From contig NZ_CP108046.1 in assembly GCF_041435115.1 (NCBI RefSeq), positions 8,618,001 to 8,682,000 on the forward strand: a DNA stretch of 64,000 nucleotides. Reading direction: 5' to 3'. Positions 27,492 to 36,580 of the stretch are shown here, piece after piece (position 1 is the first letter of the stretch; each line of letters begins with the position of its first letter). Position numbers and translations under genes: made by a program. Below the pieces are notes generated by a model. It did no database searches, had not been told where the DNA came from, and saw nothing but the letters and a program-made list of their open reading frames with translations. This DNA is from Streptomyces sp. NBC_00289. GTDB lineage: Bacteria > Actinomycetota > Actinomycetes > Streptomycetales > Streptomycetaceae.

Positions 27492-30101
27492 GTGGACCTG
27501 TGCATCCTCGAGCGCGAGTTCGAGCTGGTGCGACTGGCCGCCGCCGCACAAGGAGCAGCGGACGGGGCCGGGTCGGTCGTGCTCGTCTTCGGGGAGGCGG
27601 GGATCGGCAAGTCGAGCCTGGTGAAAGCCATGCCCGAACGGCTTCCCGCAGAGACCCGGGTACTTGTCGGAGAGTGCGACGACCTCGCCACCCGACGGCC
27701 GCTGGGACCGTTCCGCGACCTCGTGGGCAGCGTCGGCAGTGAACTGGCGCGCGCCGTCATGGAAGGCGGCGACCGGAACCGCGTCTACGAGGCCCTGCTC
27801 GACGAACTGGCCCGGACACCCCATCCGGCGGTACTCGTCGTCGAGGACGTCCACTGGGCCGACGAGGCGTCACTGGACGCCCTGCGCTTCCTGGTACGGC
27901 GCATCGAGCGGCTGCCCGCCCTGCTGGTCCTCACCTACCGGGACGACGAGGTGAGCAGCGGACACCCCCTGCGTCACCTCCTCGGCCAGGTCTCCCGGGC
28001 TCAGCGCGTCCACCGGCTTCCGCTGGCCCGCCTCTCCCTGGCCGCCGTCCGCACGCTGAGCGAGGCCGGCCGGCTCGACCTCGACCCGGCGAAGGTGTAC
28101 CAGGTGACGTCGGGCAACCCCTTCTTCGTCGCCGAGGTGGTGGCCGCGGGCGGCACCGGAGCCGTGCCGCCGACCGTCGTCGACGCCGTGCTCGCCAGAC
28201 TCCGCGGGCTGGACGCCGCCACCGTGGCCGCCCTGGAGCAGCTGGCCGTCGTCCCCTCCGCCGTCGAGCGGCCCCTCATCGACGCGCTGCTCGCGGACGG
28301 GGTGGCCGGACTGACGGCGGCCGAGCAGCGCGGGCTGCTGGCCGTGGCGCCGGAGCGGGTGGCCTTCCGGCACGATCTGATCCGCCGGGCCGTCGCCGAC
28401 TCGCTGCCCGCCGCGCGCCGTATCGAACTCAACCGCAGCGTCCTCGCGGCCCTCGTCGCCCGGCCCGGATCCGACGCCGCCCGCCTCGTCCACCACGCCG
28501 CACAGGCCGGCGACGAGGACGCCATCGCCCGCTACGGACCCGACGCCGCCCGGGATGCCGCGGGAGCCGGGGCCCACCGCGAAGCCGCCGCCCAGCTGAG
28601 GCTCGTCCTGCGCGCGCGACACCGCTACACGGCGGCCGAACTCGCCGACCTCCTCGAACGCTATGCCGTGGAGAGCTACACCATCGCGGACTCCGCCGCG
28701 GCCGTCGCCGCCCAGCAGGACGCGGTCGCCCTGCGCCGCGAGCTCGGCGACATCCGCGCCCTCGGCGCCGATCTGCGCTGGCTGTCCCGGATCCACTGGT
28801 GGGCCGGCGACGCCGCCCCGGCCCAGGAGGCCGCCCGGGAAGCCGTCACGGTCCTGGAACACGCGGGCGACGACCGGCTGCTGGCCCTCGCCGTCAGCAA
28901 CACCGCCCAGCTGCGGATGCTGTCCGACCGCTACGCCGAGGCCGTCGTCCATGGCGAACGCGCCATCGCCCTGGCCCAGAAGGCGGGCGATCCCGCGATC
29001 CTCTCGCACGCCCTGAACAACGTCGGCACCGCCCGCTGGCGCGGCGGCGACCCCGCCGGGCGCGACCAGCTGGAGGAGAGTCTCGACGTGGCGCTCTCCG
29101 CCGGCGAGGTCGAACACGCCTGCCGCGCCTACGCCAACCTCATCTGGACTCTGCTGGACAACCTCCAGTACGCCGAGGCCGACCGCTTCCTGCCGCCGGC
29201 CATGGACCTGGCCGACCGCGCCGAACACCTCGGGTTCCTCACTTATCTGCACGTGGAGCTGGCCATGCGGCGGTTCGCGGCCGCCGACTGGGACGACGCG
29301 GAGAAACACGCCGAGTTCGGGATGCACGACTTCGTACCCGCCCGCTGCCCCGCCCTGACCGTGCTCGCCCGGGTCCGGATCCGCCGCGGTGGAGCGCAGG
29401 ACGCCGAGGAGTTGCTGGCCGAGGCGTGGGAGATCGCCGTACGGACCGGTGAGCTCCAGCGCACCGGGCCGGTGGCGGCGGCGCGGGCCGAGGCGGCCTG
29501 GCTGCGGGGGGACCCGGCCGGTGTCGTCGCGGCCGCGGGACCCGTCCACGCGGAGGCCCGCGACCTGCCGGGCGCACCGTACCGCGCCGAACTCGGCTAC
29601 TGGCTCACCCTGGCCGGGCAGCCGGTCGAGACGGACGGCTCCGACCACCCGTACGCCTGGCAGGCGCGCGGGGAGTGGCGGCGGGCCGCGGCGCTCTGGC
29701 AGGCGGCGGGCTGTCCCTACGAACACGCCGTCGCGCTCGGGCAGAGCCCGGACCCCGCCGACCGGCTCACCGCGCTCGCCGCACTCGACGCGCTGGGCGC
29801 CGAACCGCAGGCCCGGCTGATCCGCGCCGAGCTGCGGCGCCTCGGCGTGCGCCGCGTCCCCCGCGGCCCCCTCGCGGCGACCCGCGACAACCCCGCGGGC
29901 CTCACCGAGCGCCAGCTCCAGGTGGTGCGGCTGCTCGCCGACGGCCTGACCAACGCGGAGATCGCCGGCCGGCTCGTCGTCTCGGTCCGCACCGTCGACA
30001 ACCACGTACGCGCCGTGCTGGAGAAACTGGACGCGCCCACCCGGCGCCATGTCGCCGTCCGCGCGGCCGAGCTCGGGCTGCTGGACGGCCACGAAAGCTA
30101 G
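27492..30101 (+). CDS. LAL-type ATP-binding LuxR family regulator
   Basis: The 869-residue protein shares the LAL layout: Walker A FGEAGIGKSS near residue 35, Walker B VLVVEDVHWADE near 115, a TPR-rich middle, and a C-terminal LuxR domain (LTERQLQVVRLLADGLTNAEIAGRL, then SVRTVDNHVRAVLEKL). It starts with GTG at 27492. The flavin oxidase gene begins 101 bases downstream on the same strand; similar regulator-plus-oxidoreductase pairs are common in Streptomyces, so it may activate that gene. The 252-base gap before it contains only a small TCGC-TTTC-GGCGA hairpin around 27300, near the end of the preceding gene region. Confidence 0.92.
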   Translation: MDLCILEREFELVRLAAAAQGAADGAGSVVLVFGEAGIGKSSLVKAMPERLPAETRVLVGECDDLATRRPLGPFRDLVGSVGSELARAVMEGGDRNRVYEALLDELARTPHPAVLVVEDVHWADEASLDALRFLVRRIERLPALLVLTYRDDEVSSGHPLRHLLGQVSRAQRVHRLPLARLSLAAVRTLSEAGRLDLDPAKVYQVTSGNPFFVAEVVAAGGTGAVPPTVVDAVLARLRGLDAATVAALEQLAVVPSAVERPLIDALLADGVAGLTAAEQRGLLAVAPERVAFRHDLIRRAVADSLPAARRIELNRSVLAALVARPGSDAARLVHHAAQAGDEDAIARYGPDAARDAAGAGAHREAAAQLRLVLRARHRYTAAELADLLERYAVESYTIADSAAAVAAQQDAVALRRELGDIRALGADLRWLSRIHWWAGDAAPAQEAAREAVTVLEHAGDDRLLALAVSNTAQLRMLSDRYAEAVVHGERAIALAQKAGDPAILSHALNNVGTARWRGGDPAGRDQLEESLDVALSAGEVEHACRAYANLIWTLLDNLQYAEADRFLPPAMDLADRAEHLGFLTYLHVELAMRRFAAADWDDAEKHAEFGMHDFVPARCPALTVLARVRIRRGGAQDAEELLAEAWEIAVRTGELQRTGPVAAARAEAAWLRGDPAGVVAAAGPVHAEARDLPGAPYRAELGYWLTLAGQPVETDGSDHPYAWQARGEWRRAAALWQAAGCPYEHAVALGQSPDPADRLTALAALDALGAEPQARLIRAELRRLGVRRVPRGPLAATRDNPAGLTERQLQVVRLLADGLTNAEIAGRLVVSVRTVDNHVRAVLEKLDAPTRRHVAVRAAELGLLDGHES

Positions 30102-30202
30102 GTATGCCGGTCGCCCGAGCTGGGTGACGGACACGGATGCCCGTACCCCCGGAATCGGGCTAGAACGTGCGAATCGACCCGAAATCGAAACGGGGAAACC
30201 GC

Positions 30203-31618
30203 ATGTCCAACACACCCGCTCAGGCGGCCCGCCAGGAACTGACCGGCTTCACCGGGGAACTGATCGGCCCCGACGACGCAGGCTACGAGGACGCCCGTGC
30301 CGTCTACAACGCCATGATCGACAAGCACCCGGCGCTCATCGCGCGCTGCGCCGACGCGGACGCGGTCGCCCGCGTGATCGCTTTCGCCCGTACGCACGGG
30401 CTGCGGCTCGCGGTCCGTGGCGGCGGCCACCACGGTGCCGGCCTCGGCACCGTCGAAGGGGGAGTGGTCGTCGACCTGTCACCGCTGAAGGACATCCACG
30501 TCGACCCTGAGGCCCGCACCGTACGCGTCGGCGGCGGCTGCGTCTGGGGCGAGGTCGACCGCGCCACCAACGCGCACGGTCTCGCCACCCCCAGCGGCAT
30601 CATCTCCACCACCGGCGTCGGCGGCCTCGCCACCGGCGGCGGGCTCGGCCACCTGACCCGCAAGTGCGGCCTGACCATCGACAACCTGCTGGCGGCCGAC
30701 CTCGTCCTGGCGGACGGACAGCAGGTACGGGCGAGCGCCGACGAGAACACCGACCTGTTCTGGGCGATCCGGGGCGGCGGCGGCAACTTCGGCGTCATCA
30801 CGTCGTTCCTGTTCCGGCTGCACGAGGTGAGCACCGTCGTCGCCGGACCGACCTTCTGGCCCATCGAGGTCAGCGCCGACGTCCTCACCGCCTACCGCGA
30901 CTTCCTCCCGAACGCGCCCCGCGAACTCAGCGCCTTCTTCCTGCACGGCACCGTCCCGCCGGCCCCGCCGTTCCCCGAGGAGCTGCACCTGCGCAAGACG
31001 GCCGGCGTCGTGTGGTGCTACACCGGCGACGACACCGAGGCGGCCGCCCGGGAGATGGCTCCGCTGCTCGACGCGCTGCCCACGCCGATGCTGCACGCGG
31101 CCGGGCCGATGCCGCACCCGGACATGCAGGGCATGTTCGACGGGCTCTATCCGCCCGGGCACCAGTGGTACTGGCGTGCCGACTTCGTCAACGAGATCTC
31201 CGACGACGCCGTCGAACTGCACGCCAAGTTCGGCGCGGAGACGCCCACCATGCAGTCGACGATGCACCTCTACCCGATCGACGGCGCCGCCCACGACGTC
31301 GGCCCGAACGAGACCCCCTGGGCCTACCGGGACGCGCGCTGGGCCTCCGTCTACGCCGGAGTCGACCCGGACCCGGCGGGCGCGGAACGCGTCACCCAGT
31401 GGACCGTCGACTACTTCGAGGCCCTGCACCCCCACTCGGCGGGCGGCGCCTACGTGAACATGATGATGGACGAGGGGCAGGAACGCGTCCGGGCCAGCTA
31501 CCGCGACAACTACGACCGCCTGGCCCGCGTCAAGGCCGACCACGACCCGGACAACGTCTTCCGCCTCAACCAGAACATCCGCCCCGCCCCGAAACCCCAC
31601 TTCGAAACCAGGCCCTGA
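30203..31618 (+). CDS. FAD-binding oxidase, BBE-like (VAO family)
   Basis: The 471-residue protein has the VAO/PCMH fold: AVRGGGHHGAG at residues 70-80, where H76 or H77 is the expected covalent FAD histidine, TTGVGGLATGGGLGHLTR, IRGGGGNFGVITSF, and the C-terminal BBE segment ending YDRLARVKADHDPDNVFRLN. The cysteine used by bicovalent family members (normally in a CPxVG block) is absent: that segment reads TPSGIISTTGVGG, so the flavin is probably held by one bond. Substrates in the family include sugars, alkaloids and polyketides. The ATG at 30203 follows GGGGAAACC. Confidence 0.92.
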   Translation: MSNTPAQAARQELTGFTGELIGPDDAGYEDARAVYNAMIDKHPALIARCADADAVARVIAFARTHGLRLAVRGGGHHGAGLGTVEGGVVVDLSPLKDIHVDPEARTVRVGGGCVWGEVDRATNAHGLATPSGIISTTGVGGLATGGGLGHLTRKCGLTIDNLLAADLVLADGQQVRASADENTDLFWAIRGGGGNFGVITSFLFRLHEVSTVVAGPTFWPIEVSADVLTAYRDFLPNAPRELSAFFLHGTVPPAPPFPEELHLRKTAGVVWCYTGDDTEAAAREMAPLLDALPTPMLHAAGPMPHPDMQGMFDGLYPPGHQWYWRADFVNEISDDAVELHAKFGAETPTMQSTMHLYPIDGAAHDVGPNETPWAYRDARWASVYAGVDPDPAGAERVTQWTVDYFEALHPHSAGGAYVNMMMDEGQERVRASYRDNYDRLARVKADHDPDNVFRLNQNIRPAPKPHFETRP

Positions 31619-31983
31619 ACGACACACCGCATCGGCTGCCGCCGTGGAGCATCGGCAGCCGGTGCGTACGGCCGCCCGGCGGGGCTGTCGCCCACTGCCG
31701 GGCGGTGCCGTACCGATCGGGGGCCGTCGGGTGTCTTCCACCGGCGGGCCGTGCCGGCCGGCGCCTGCGCCGGGTCGGGCGGTCGGTGTCTCGCCGGGTC
31801 GGTTGACCCCGGTGCAGTCCGACAGCGCCCCACAGGGGCGCGGGGAACTGCGCGACCAGCCACAACGCACCCGCAGGCGCCGAACCGGACAGACAGCGAA
31901 CCGCACAGGTCGCGACGAGACGGGGCACGAACCAGAAAGGCCGCGAACCGGACCGACAGCGAACCGGACTGCCCGCCGAGCGC
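31619..31983. repeat. Non-coding gap with Streptomyces dispersed-repeat sequence
   Basis: This 365-base stretch has no gene. Positions 31824-31882 carry a sequence I recognise from many Streptomyces intergenic regions: a hairpin with arms GCGCCCC (31825-31831) and GGGGCGC (31835-31841), then GGGAACTGCGCGACCAGCCA and ACCCGCAGGCGCC. After it, a roughly 26-base direct repeat beginning CGAACCGGAC and ending CAGCGAACCG occurs at about 31880-31905 and 31944-31969. The element's function is unknown; the hairpin could serve as a terminator between the converging flavin oxidase and HAD genes. Confidence 0.65.
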
Positions 31984-32688
31984 TCAGCGCGGCCCGGCCG
32001 CCGGTGCCGGCCCCGCCAGCCAGTCGTACGCGGCCCGCGCCGTGAACGCCGCCTGCCCCCCGCGCACCAGCAGATCCGCCCCGGCGAACCCGGCCGCGTC
32101 CGCCTGCCCGCTGACGTACGGGATCGCGATGCACCGCATCCCGGCGGCACGCGCGGCGGTCGCGCCGGGAGCCGCGTCCTCGAGGACCACGCACTCGGCC
32201 GGAGTCACGCCGAGTCGGCGGGCCGCCTCCAGGAAGACGTCGGGGGCCGGCTTGCCGCGCGCGACCTCGTCGGCCGAGACGACGGTGGGCACGAACGCGC
32301 CCAGACCCGTCGCGGAGAGGATGGCTTCGATGGCCTCCGGTGACGAACCCGAGGCCACGGCCATCGGGACGCCCTCGCCGGCCAGCAGCTCCACGAACCT
32401 GCGCATCTCGGGGTACGCGTGCGTGGCGACCCGTGCGAGCCGAAGATAGCGGCGGTCGACGGCGGCGAGCAGCTCCGCCACGGAGGGCCCGAGACCGTAC
32501 CGCTCCTTGAGGAGGGCGACCGTCTCCAGGGTGCTGATCCCGACGTACCGTTCGTGCTCCGCCCAGCTGAAGTCCGGAACGCCGTGCTCGGCGAGGGTCT
32601 GCCGACTCGCTTCGTAGTAGTTCGGCTCGCTGTCCACGAGCGTTCCGTCGAGATCGAAGATGACCGCGATGCCGCGCAGGGTGCTCAT
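31984..32688 (-). CDS. HAD family hydrolase (beta-phosphoglucomutase-like subfamily)
   Basis: The 234-residue protein has all four HAD motifs: FDLDGTLVDSE (nucleophile and acid aspartates), the SGSSPEAI threonine/serine motif, KPAPDVFL lysine motif and VLEDAAPGATAA. The helical cap after motif I is of the small C1 type found in phosphatases and phosphoglucomutases acting on sugar phosphates. The ATG at 32688 is chosen; the frame is open 12 codons further. The Lrp gene lies 19 bases upstream on the same strand, so the two may be co-transcribed. Confidence 0.92.
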   Translation of the reverse strand: MSTLRGIAVIFDLDGTLVDSEPNYYEASRQTLAEHGVPDFSWAEHERYVGISTLETVALLKERYGLGPSVAELLAAVDRRYLRLARVATHAYPEMRRFVELLAGEGVPMAVASGSSPEAIEAILSATGLGAFVPTVVSADEVARGKPAPDVFLEAARRLGVTPAECVVLEDAAPGATAARAAGMRCIAIPYVSGQADAAGFAGADLLVRGGQAAFTARAAYDWLAGPAPAAGPR

Positions 32689-32707
32689 GACCTCAGGATG
32701 CCAAGGG

Positions 32708-33184
32708 TCATTTCCGGGCGGCACGCCCGATCGACTCCACCAGTGGCAGCAGCCGGTGCGGCACGCGCTCGCGCAGCGCCACCTCGGTCCGGGTGCGGAC
32801 GACGCCGGGGAGGCTGATCAGCTTCTGGATCACGTCCTCGAGGTGGGCGTTGTCCCGCGCCACCACCCGTGTCAGCAGATCCCCGCCACCGGTGATCGAG
32901 AACGCCTCGACGATCTCCGGTACGGCGGCCAGCTCGTCGCCCACGTCGTCGAGATGGCCCTGGGTGACCTCGATGTGCACGAACGCGAGCACCGGATGAC
33001 CGAGAGCGGCGGGGGACAGGGACGGCCCGGTGCCGGTGATCACCCCGTCCCGCTCCAGCCGGTCGAGCCGGGCCTGCAGCGTGCCGCGGGCGACGCCCAG
33101 GACGCGGGCGTACTCGCGCACGCTCGTGCGGGGCTGCTCCAGGAGCAGCCGCAGGATGCGGGTGTCGAGCTCGTCCACGGCCAT
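32708..33184 (-). CDS. Lrp/AsnC family transcriptional regulator
   Basis: The 158-residue protein has an N-terminal winged helix (LDTRILRLLLEQPRTSVREY, VARGTLQARLDRLERDGVI) and a RAM ligand domain with AFSITGGGDLLTRVVARDN and VVRTRTEVALRERV. Lrp proteins sense amino acids or related metabolites. The start at 33184 is supported by GAGGAGG upstream. The 339-base gap to the divergent FUSC gene holds two identical 12-mers CCAATGGCCCAG, likely part of its operator, so self-control and control of the FUSC transporter are plausible. Confidence 0.93.
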   Translation of the reverse strand: MAVDELDTRILRLLLEQPRTSVREYARVLGVARGTLQARLDRLERDGVITGTGPSLSPAALGHPVLAFVHIEVTQGHLDDVGDELAAVPEIVEAFSITGGGDLLTRVVARDNAHLEDVIQKLISLPGVVRTRTEVALRERVPHRLLPLVESIGRAARK

Positions 33185-33228
33185 GGCGCGACGGCCTCCT
33201 CGTACGTCGGTGATCACCGCCGACTGTA

Positions 33229-33329
33229 CCAATGGCCCAGCGAGGTTCCTCGGCGGCGGGCCGTCCGACATGGTCCGTTGGCCCCACGGCGATGGCGCCA
33301 GATGCCTCGCAGCCATGCCAATGGCCCAG
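33229..33329. promoter_or_regulatory. Repeated 12-mer in the Lrp/FUSC divergent gap
   Basis: CCAATGGCCCAG occurs exactly at 33229-33240 and 33318-33329, and a related inverted copy, GGTCCGTTGGCC, lies between at about 33272. Spacing of about 45 bases between neighbouring elements resembles arrays bound by multimeric Lrp-type proteins. The first copy lies 45 bases upstream of the Lrp start. The rest of the 339-base gap shows no gene. Confidence 0.5.
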
Positions 33330-33523
33330 TGATTCCGGCGACAGTTGAGCCAGAGACCGAAGTGATGCTCTTATGGGGCTGTCGATGGCGCTGCGGATTC
33401 CGCGGCGCCTTTTCCATGCCGGTGTGCGTGCGGACCATCCGTGCCGTCCGTCCCGGGCCGGGTGTCCGCGTCGGGCATGCCGGGCCGGACGTTCCGGATC
33501 AGTGTCCCAAGGGGGAGCAAGCA

Positions 33524-35002
33524 GTGCTGAAGAGGGCGTTCGTGGCTCCGGACCCCGGGCGGGCGCGTCTGCGCTTCGCCGCGCGGGCCGTCCTGGGCAT
33601 CAGCGCGGCGGTCCTCGCCTGCGGCCTCGCCGGACACTCCCTCGTCGGGGCCGTGACCGGCGGGCTCGCCGCGCTGCTCGCCCTGTTCACCGTCACGGAC
33701 GCCACGGTGCGCGGACAGGCGGTCACCACCGCGCTGCTGCCCGTCGTCGGACTGCCCGTCCTCACCGCCGCGGCCGGACTGCACGACCACGCCCTCGCGC
33801 GGGACCTCACCTTTCTCGCCGTGGTCGGCGCGGGCGTGTACGCGCGACGCTGGGGCCCCCGCGGGCACAGCCTCGGCGTGTTCGCGTTCATGACCTTCTT
33901 CGTGGCGCAGTTCCTGCACGCGACTCCCGGGCAACTGCCCGAGCTCTACGCGGCCGTCGCGCTGTCCGTGCTGACGGCCGCCGCCGTGCGGTTCGGCCTG
34001 TGGTGCTACGAGCGCCGCCTGCCCCCGGCCGCCGTGCCCGCCCCTCCCGTGGGCACCGGCCTCGCGCGCGTGACGACGCGCCAGGCGATCCAGGCGACCG
34101 CCGGCGCGGGCTTCGCCCTCGTCGTGGGGCAACTGGTGTCCGGACAGCGCTGGTACTGGGCCGTCGGCGCCACCTGGTGGATCTTCGTCAACACCACCTC
34201 GCGCGGCGAGACGCTGGTCCGCGGCTTCCGCCGGGTCCTCGGCACCCTGATCGGCATCGGCCTCGGGCTGCTCGTCGCCGTCCCGCTGCACGGCGCCGCT
34301 CCGGCCACCGCCGTACTCCTCGCCGTCTGCGTCTTCGGCATCTTCTACACGGCCGCCGTGTCGTACACCTGGATGATGCTGAGCGTGACGCTCCTCGCCG
34401 AACTCCTCTACGGCCTGCTCGGCGTCCTGAACCCCGGACTGCTCGCCCTGCGGCTGGCGGAGACCGGCGTCGGGGCGCTGGGCGCCGGGCTGGCGGTGAT
34501 CCTCGTCCTGCCGGTCACGACCCACACCACCACCGACGCCTGGATCCAACGGGCTCTGCGCTGCGTCCACGCGTGCACCGCCGAGGCCGCCGCGCGTCTC
34601 GCCGGCTCCGAGAGCGCGGACCCGGCGCGGCGCGTTGCCGAACTGGAGCAGCTGCTCGGTCGCGTGCGGCTCTCGGTGGCACCGCTGGTGCACCCGCTGA
34701 ACCCGGTGCTCGGCCGCAAGCGGCGCGCCCGCCGGGTCCTGGTCCTGCTCGACGACTGCGCCCGCGAGATCCGCGGCCTGGTCTCGGTCGCCGCCGACCC
34801 CGAGGCCTCGCACGACGCACGCCTGGCCGCCGCGTGCTGGCGGGTGGAGGCGGCTGTGGAGGCGCTCACCGGCGGCCACGCGACCGTCACCGCCTCCGCA
34901 CCCCAGCCCCTCGCGACAGACCCCGCGCTGGCCCATCTGCACGGCCTCGAACGCGCCCTCGCGGACCTGGCCACCCCACTGCGCACCCCGTCCGGCGCGT
35001 AG
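33524..35002 (+). CDS. FUSC family membrane protein (aromatic acid exporter type)
   Basis: The 492-residue protein has two blocks of hydrophobic helices. The first runs from RFAARAVLGISAAVLACGL; the second, from TTRQAIQATAGAGFALVVGQ, contains the FUSC signature RWYWAVGATWWIFVNTTSRGETLVRGFRRVLGTLIG. A soluble helical C terminus follows. FUSC proteins resemble the p-hydroxybenzoic acid exporter AaeB and fusaric acid resistance pumps. The GTG at 33524 follows GGGGGAG. It is divergent from the Lrp gene; a second FUSC gene lies at 60.5 kb under a MarR regulator. Confidence 0.88.
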   Translation: MLKRAFVAPDPGRARLRFAARAVLGISAAVLACGLAGHSLVGAVTGGLAALLALFTVTDATVRGQAVTTALLPVVGLPVLTAAAGLHDHALARDLTFLAVVGAGVYARRWGPRGHSLGVFAFMTFFVAQFLHATPGQLPELYAAVALSVLTAAAVRFGLWCYERRLPPAAVPAPPVGTGLARVTTRQAIQATAGAGFALVVGQLVSGQRWYWAVGATWWIFVNTTSRGETLVRGFRRVLGTLIGIGLGLLVAVPLHGAAPATAVLLAVCVFGIFYTAAVSYTWMMLSVTLLAELLYGLLGVLNPGLLALRLAETGVGALGAGLAVILVLPVTTHTTTDAWIQRALRCVHACTAEAAARLAGSESADPARRVAELEQLLGRVRLSVAPLVHPLNPVLGRKRRARRVLVLLDDCAREIRGLVSVAADPEASHDARLAAACWRVEAAVEALTGGHATVTASAPQPLATDPALAHLHGLERALADLATPLRTPSGA

Positions 35003-35246
35003 CCGCCCTCTCGCCGTCGACGCGAGAACGGGCGACGCGCCCACGGACAGAGCCCGTACCGCGCCGACTCCGGGGCCGGTCGCCCGCAGCCGGTCGGCCA
35101 TGAACGGCCCGGTGCGACACCGGTGGGCGCGGCGGAGGCCTGCGGAAGATGCGCCCACCAGCTGCCACCGGCCCGCAGCTGCCCTCGGCCTGCCGCGGCC
35201 GTGCGCCCGGTGCAGTCCTCGTTGCGGGCCGGTGAACTTCGCCCTC

Positions 35247-35262
35247 TATGGTCTAGACCGCG
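35247..35262. promoter_or_regulatory. DasR-like operator (dre site)
   Basis: The perfect palindrome GGTCTAGACC at 35250-35259, in context ATGGTCTAGACCGC, matches the core of the DasR responsive element (TGGTCTAGACCA) at all but the last core position. It lies about 50 bases upstream of the lactonase start. DasR is the GntR-family regulator of N-acetylglucosamine use and development in Streptomyces. The remainder of the 308-base gap 35003-35310 shows nothing else I can name. Confidence 0.65.
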
Positions 35263-35310
35263 AATGATCGACTGCTACCGTCGCCTCGAACAGCACTGGA
35301 CGGAGAGGGG

Positions 35311-36351
35311 ATGACGGTGACAGACGGCGGCAGGCGGCGACGGCGTGCCTTCATCGGGTCGTTCACGGCGGCCGGAGGCCCCGGCATCGTGACTGCGGCC
35401 GTGGCCCACGACACCGGCAGGCTCACCCTGCTGAGCAGCATGAAAGGCCTTCCGGACCCCTCCTACCTGGCCCTGTCGGCAGACGGCGACACGCTCTACG
35501 CGGTCAGTGAGACGGACGAGGGCGCGGTGGCCGCGTACCACGTGGGCGGCGACACGCCCGAGCCGGCGGGCCCGCCGGTCCCGGTCGGCGGCAACGGACC
35601 CACCCACGTCAGTCTGTTCGCCGGACACGTCCTCACCGCCAACTACGGCTCCGGCAGCGTCACCGCCGTACCCCTCCGGCCGGACGGCACGCTCGCGGCC
35701 ACCGCGTCCGGCGTACTCACGCACACCGGATCGGGCCCGCACACTCCCCGCCAACAGGGCCCGCACGCCCACCACGTCCAGCCCGACCCCAGCGGCCGCT
35801 GGGTCGTCAGCGTGGACCTCGGCACGGACTCGGTGCGGGCGTGCGCCCTCACCGACGGCCGCCTCGAACTGCACCACGAGACCGCGCTGCGTCCCGCTTC
35901 CGGACCGCGCCACCTGGCCTTCCACCCCGACGGCTCGTACGCCTACGTACTCAACGAACTCGCCCCGACGGTCACCGTCTGCCGCTGGGACGCCTCCCAG
36001 GGTGTGGTGAAGCCGCTGGCCGAGCTGTCGGTGCTGTCCGGCGCTCCGGCCGGTGACGCGTACCCGTCGGGCATCGTCGCCTCGGCCGACGGACGTTTCG
36101 TGTGGACGGCGACCCGCGGCGAGGACGTCCTGTCCACGTTCGCGGTCGAGGAGGACGGCCTGAGGCTGGTCGCCACGGTCCCCTGCGGCGGCACCTGGCC
36201 ACGGGCGATCGCCGAGTCGGACGGGTTCCTCTACGTCGCGAACGAGCGTTCCGGCAACGTCACCTGGTTCGCCGTCGACCGGGACACCGGGCTGCCGCGC
36301 TACGAGGGATCGGTCGACGTCCCGGCCGCGTCGTGCGTGGTGTTCGGCTGA
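35311..36351 (+). CDS. Lactonase family protein (6-phosphogluconolactonase-like beta-propeller)
   Basis: The 346-residue protein is a seven-bladed propeller of the YbhE/Pgl type: FIGSFTAAGGPGIVTAAV, DPSYLALSADGDTLYAVSE, NGPTHVSLF, GPHAHHVQPDPSGRWVVSVD (the histidines and glutamate of the metal/active site region), GPRHLAFHPDGSYAYVLNE and WPRAIAESDGFLYVAN. No signal peptide is evident. It probably hydrolyses a sugar lactone such as 6-phosphogluconolactone. The ATG at 35311 follows GGAGAGGGG. A DasR-like site upstream suggests control by amino-sugar availability, and a GlcNAc-kinase-like gene lies 1.3 kb away on the other strand. Confidence 0.9.
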   Translation: MTVTDGGRRRRRAFIGSFTAAGGPGIVTAAVAHDTGRLTLLSSMKGLPDPSYLALSADGDTLYAVSETDEGAVAAYHVGGDTPEPAGPPVPVGGNGPTHVSLFAGHVLTANYGSGSVTAVPLRPDGTLAATASGVLTHTGSGPHTPRQQGPHAHHVQPDPSGRWVVSVDLGTDSVRACALTDGRLELHHETALRPASGPRHLAFHPDGSYAYVLNELAPTVTVCRWDASQGVVKPLAELSVLSGAPAGDAYPSGIVASADGRFVWTATRGEDVLSTFAVEEDGLRLVATVPCGGTWPRAIAESDGFLYVANERSGNVTWFAVDRDTGLPRYEGSVDVPAASCVVFG

Positions 36352-36521
36352 CACCCCCGCTGTGGCCGGCGCCTCGGCCGGGCGTCCGCGCCCCGGCCCG
36401 GTACTCGCGCCTCCGCCCGGCGCCGGCGCCGGCGCCCGGCCCCCCCGCCTACCCCGCGCCCCCGCCTGCCGCCCGCGCCGCGGCCACCGCGTCCCGCCCG
36501 CCGCCCCGCCCCGGCGCATGA

Positions 36522-36558
36522 CGAAGGGCCCGCTCCTCTGCCTGGAGCGGGCCCTTCG
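36522..36558. terminator. Bidirectional terminator hairpin
   Basis: CGAAGGGCCCGCTCC (36522-36536) and GGAGCGGGCCCTTCG (36544-36558) form a perfect 15-bp stem with a 7-base loop, between the converging lactonase and CbiX-like genes. The rest of the 229-base gap is C-rich with short GGCGCC iterations. Confidence 0.88.
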
Positions 36559-36580
36559 ATGTGTACGGGTGCCGTGGGCG

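Noticed and set aside
27870..30215. 781-codon minus-strand open frame over the second LAL regulator
   Set aside because: Antisense to a gene with intact Walker motifs and LuxR domain; composition is that of a shadow frame.
36360..36520. Pro/Ala-coding stretch after the lactonase as a possible gene extension
   Set aside because: The lactonase ends in TGA at 36351 with the propeller complete, and the following DNA is simple GC-rich sequence leading to a terminator.
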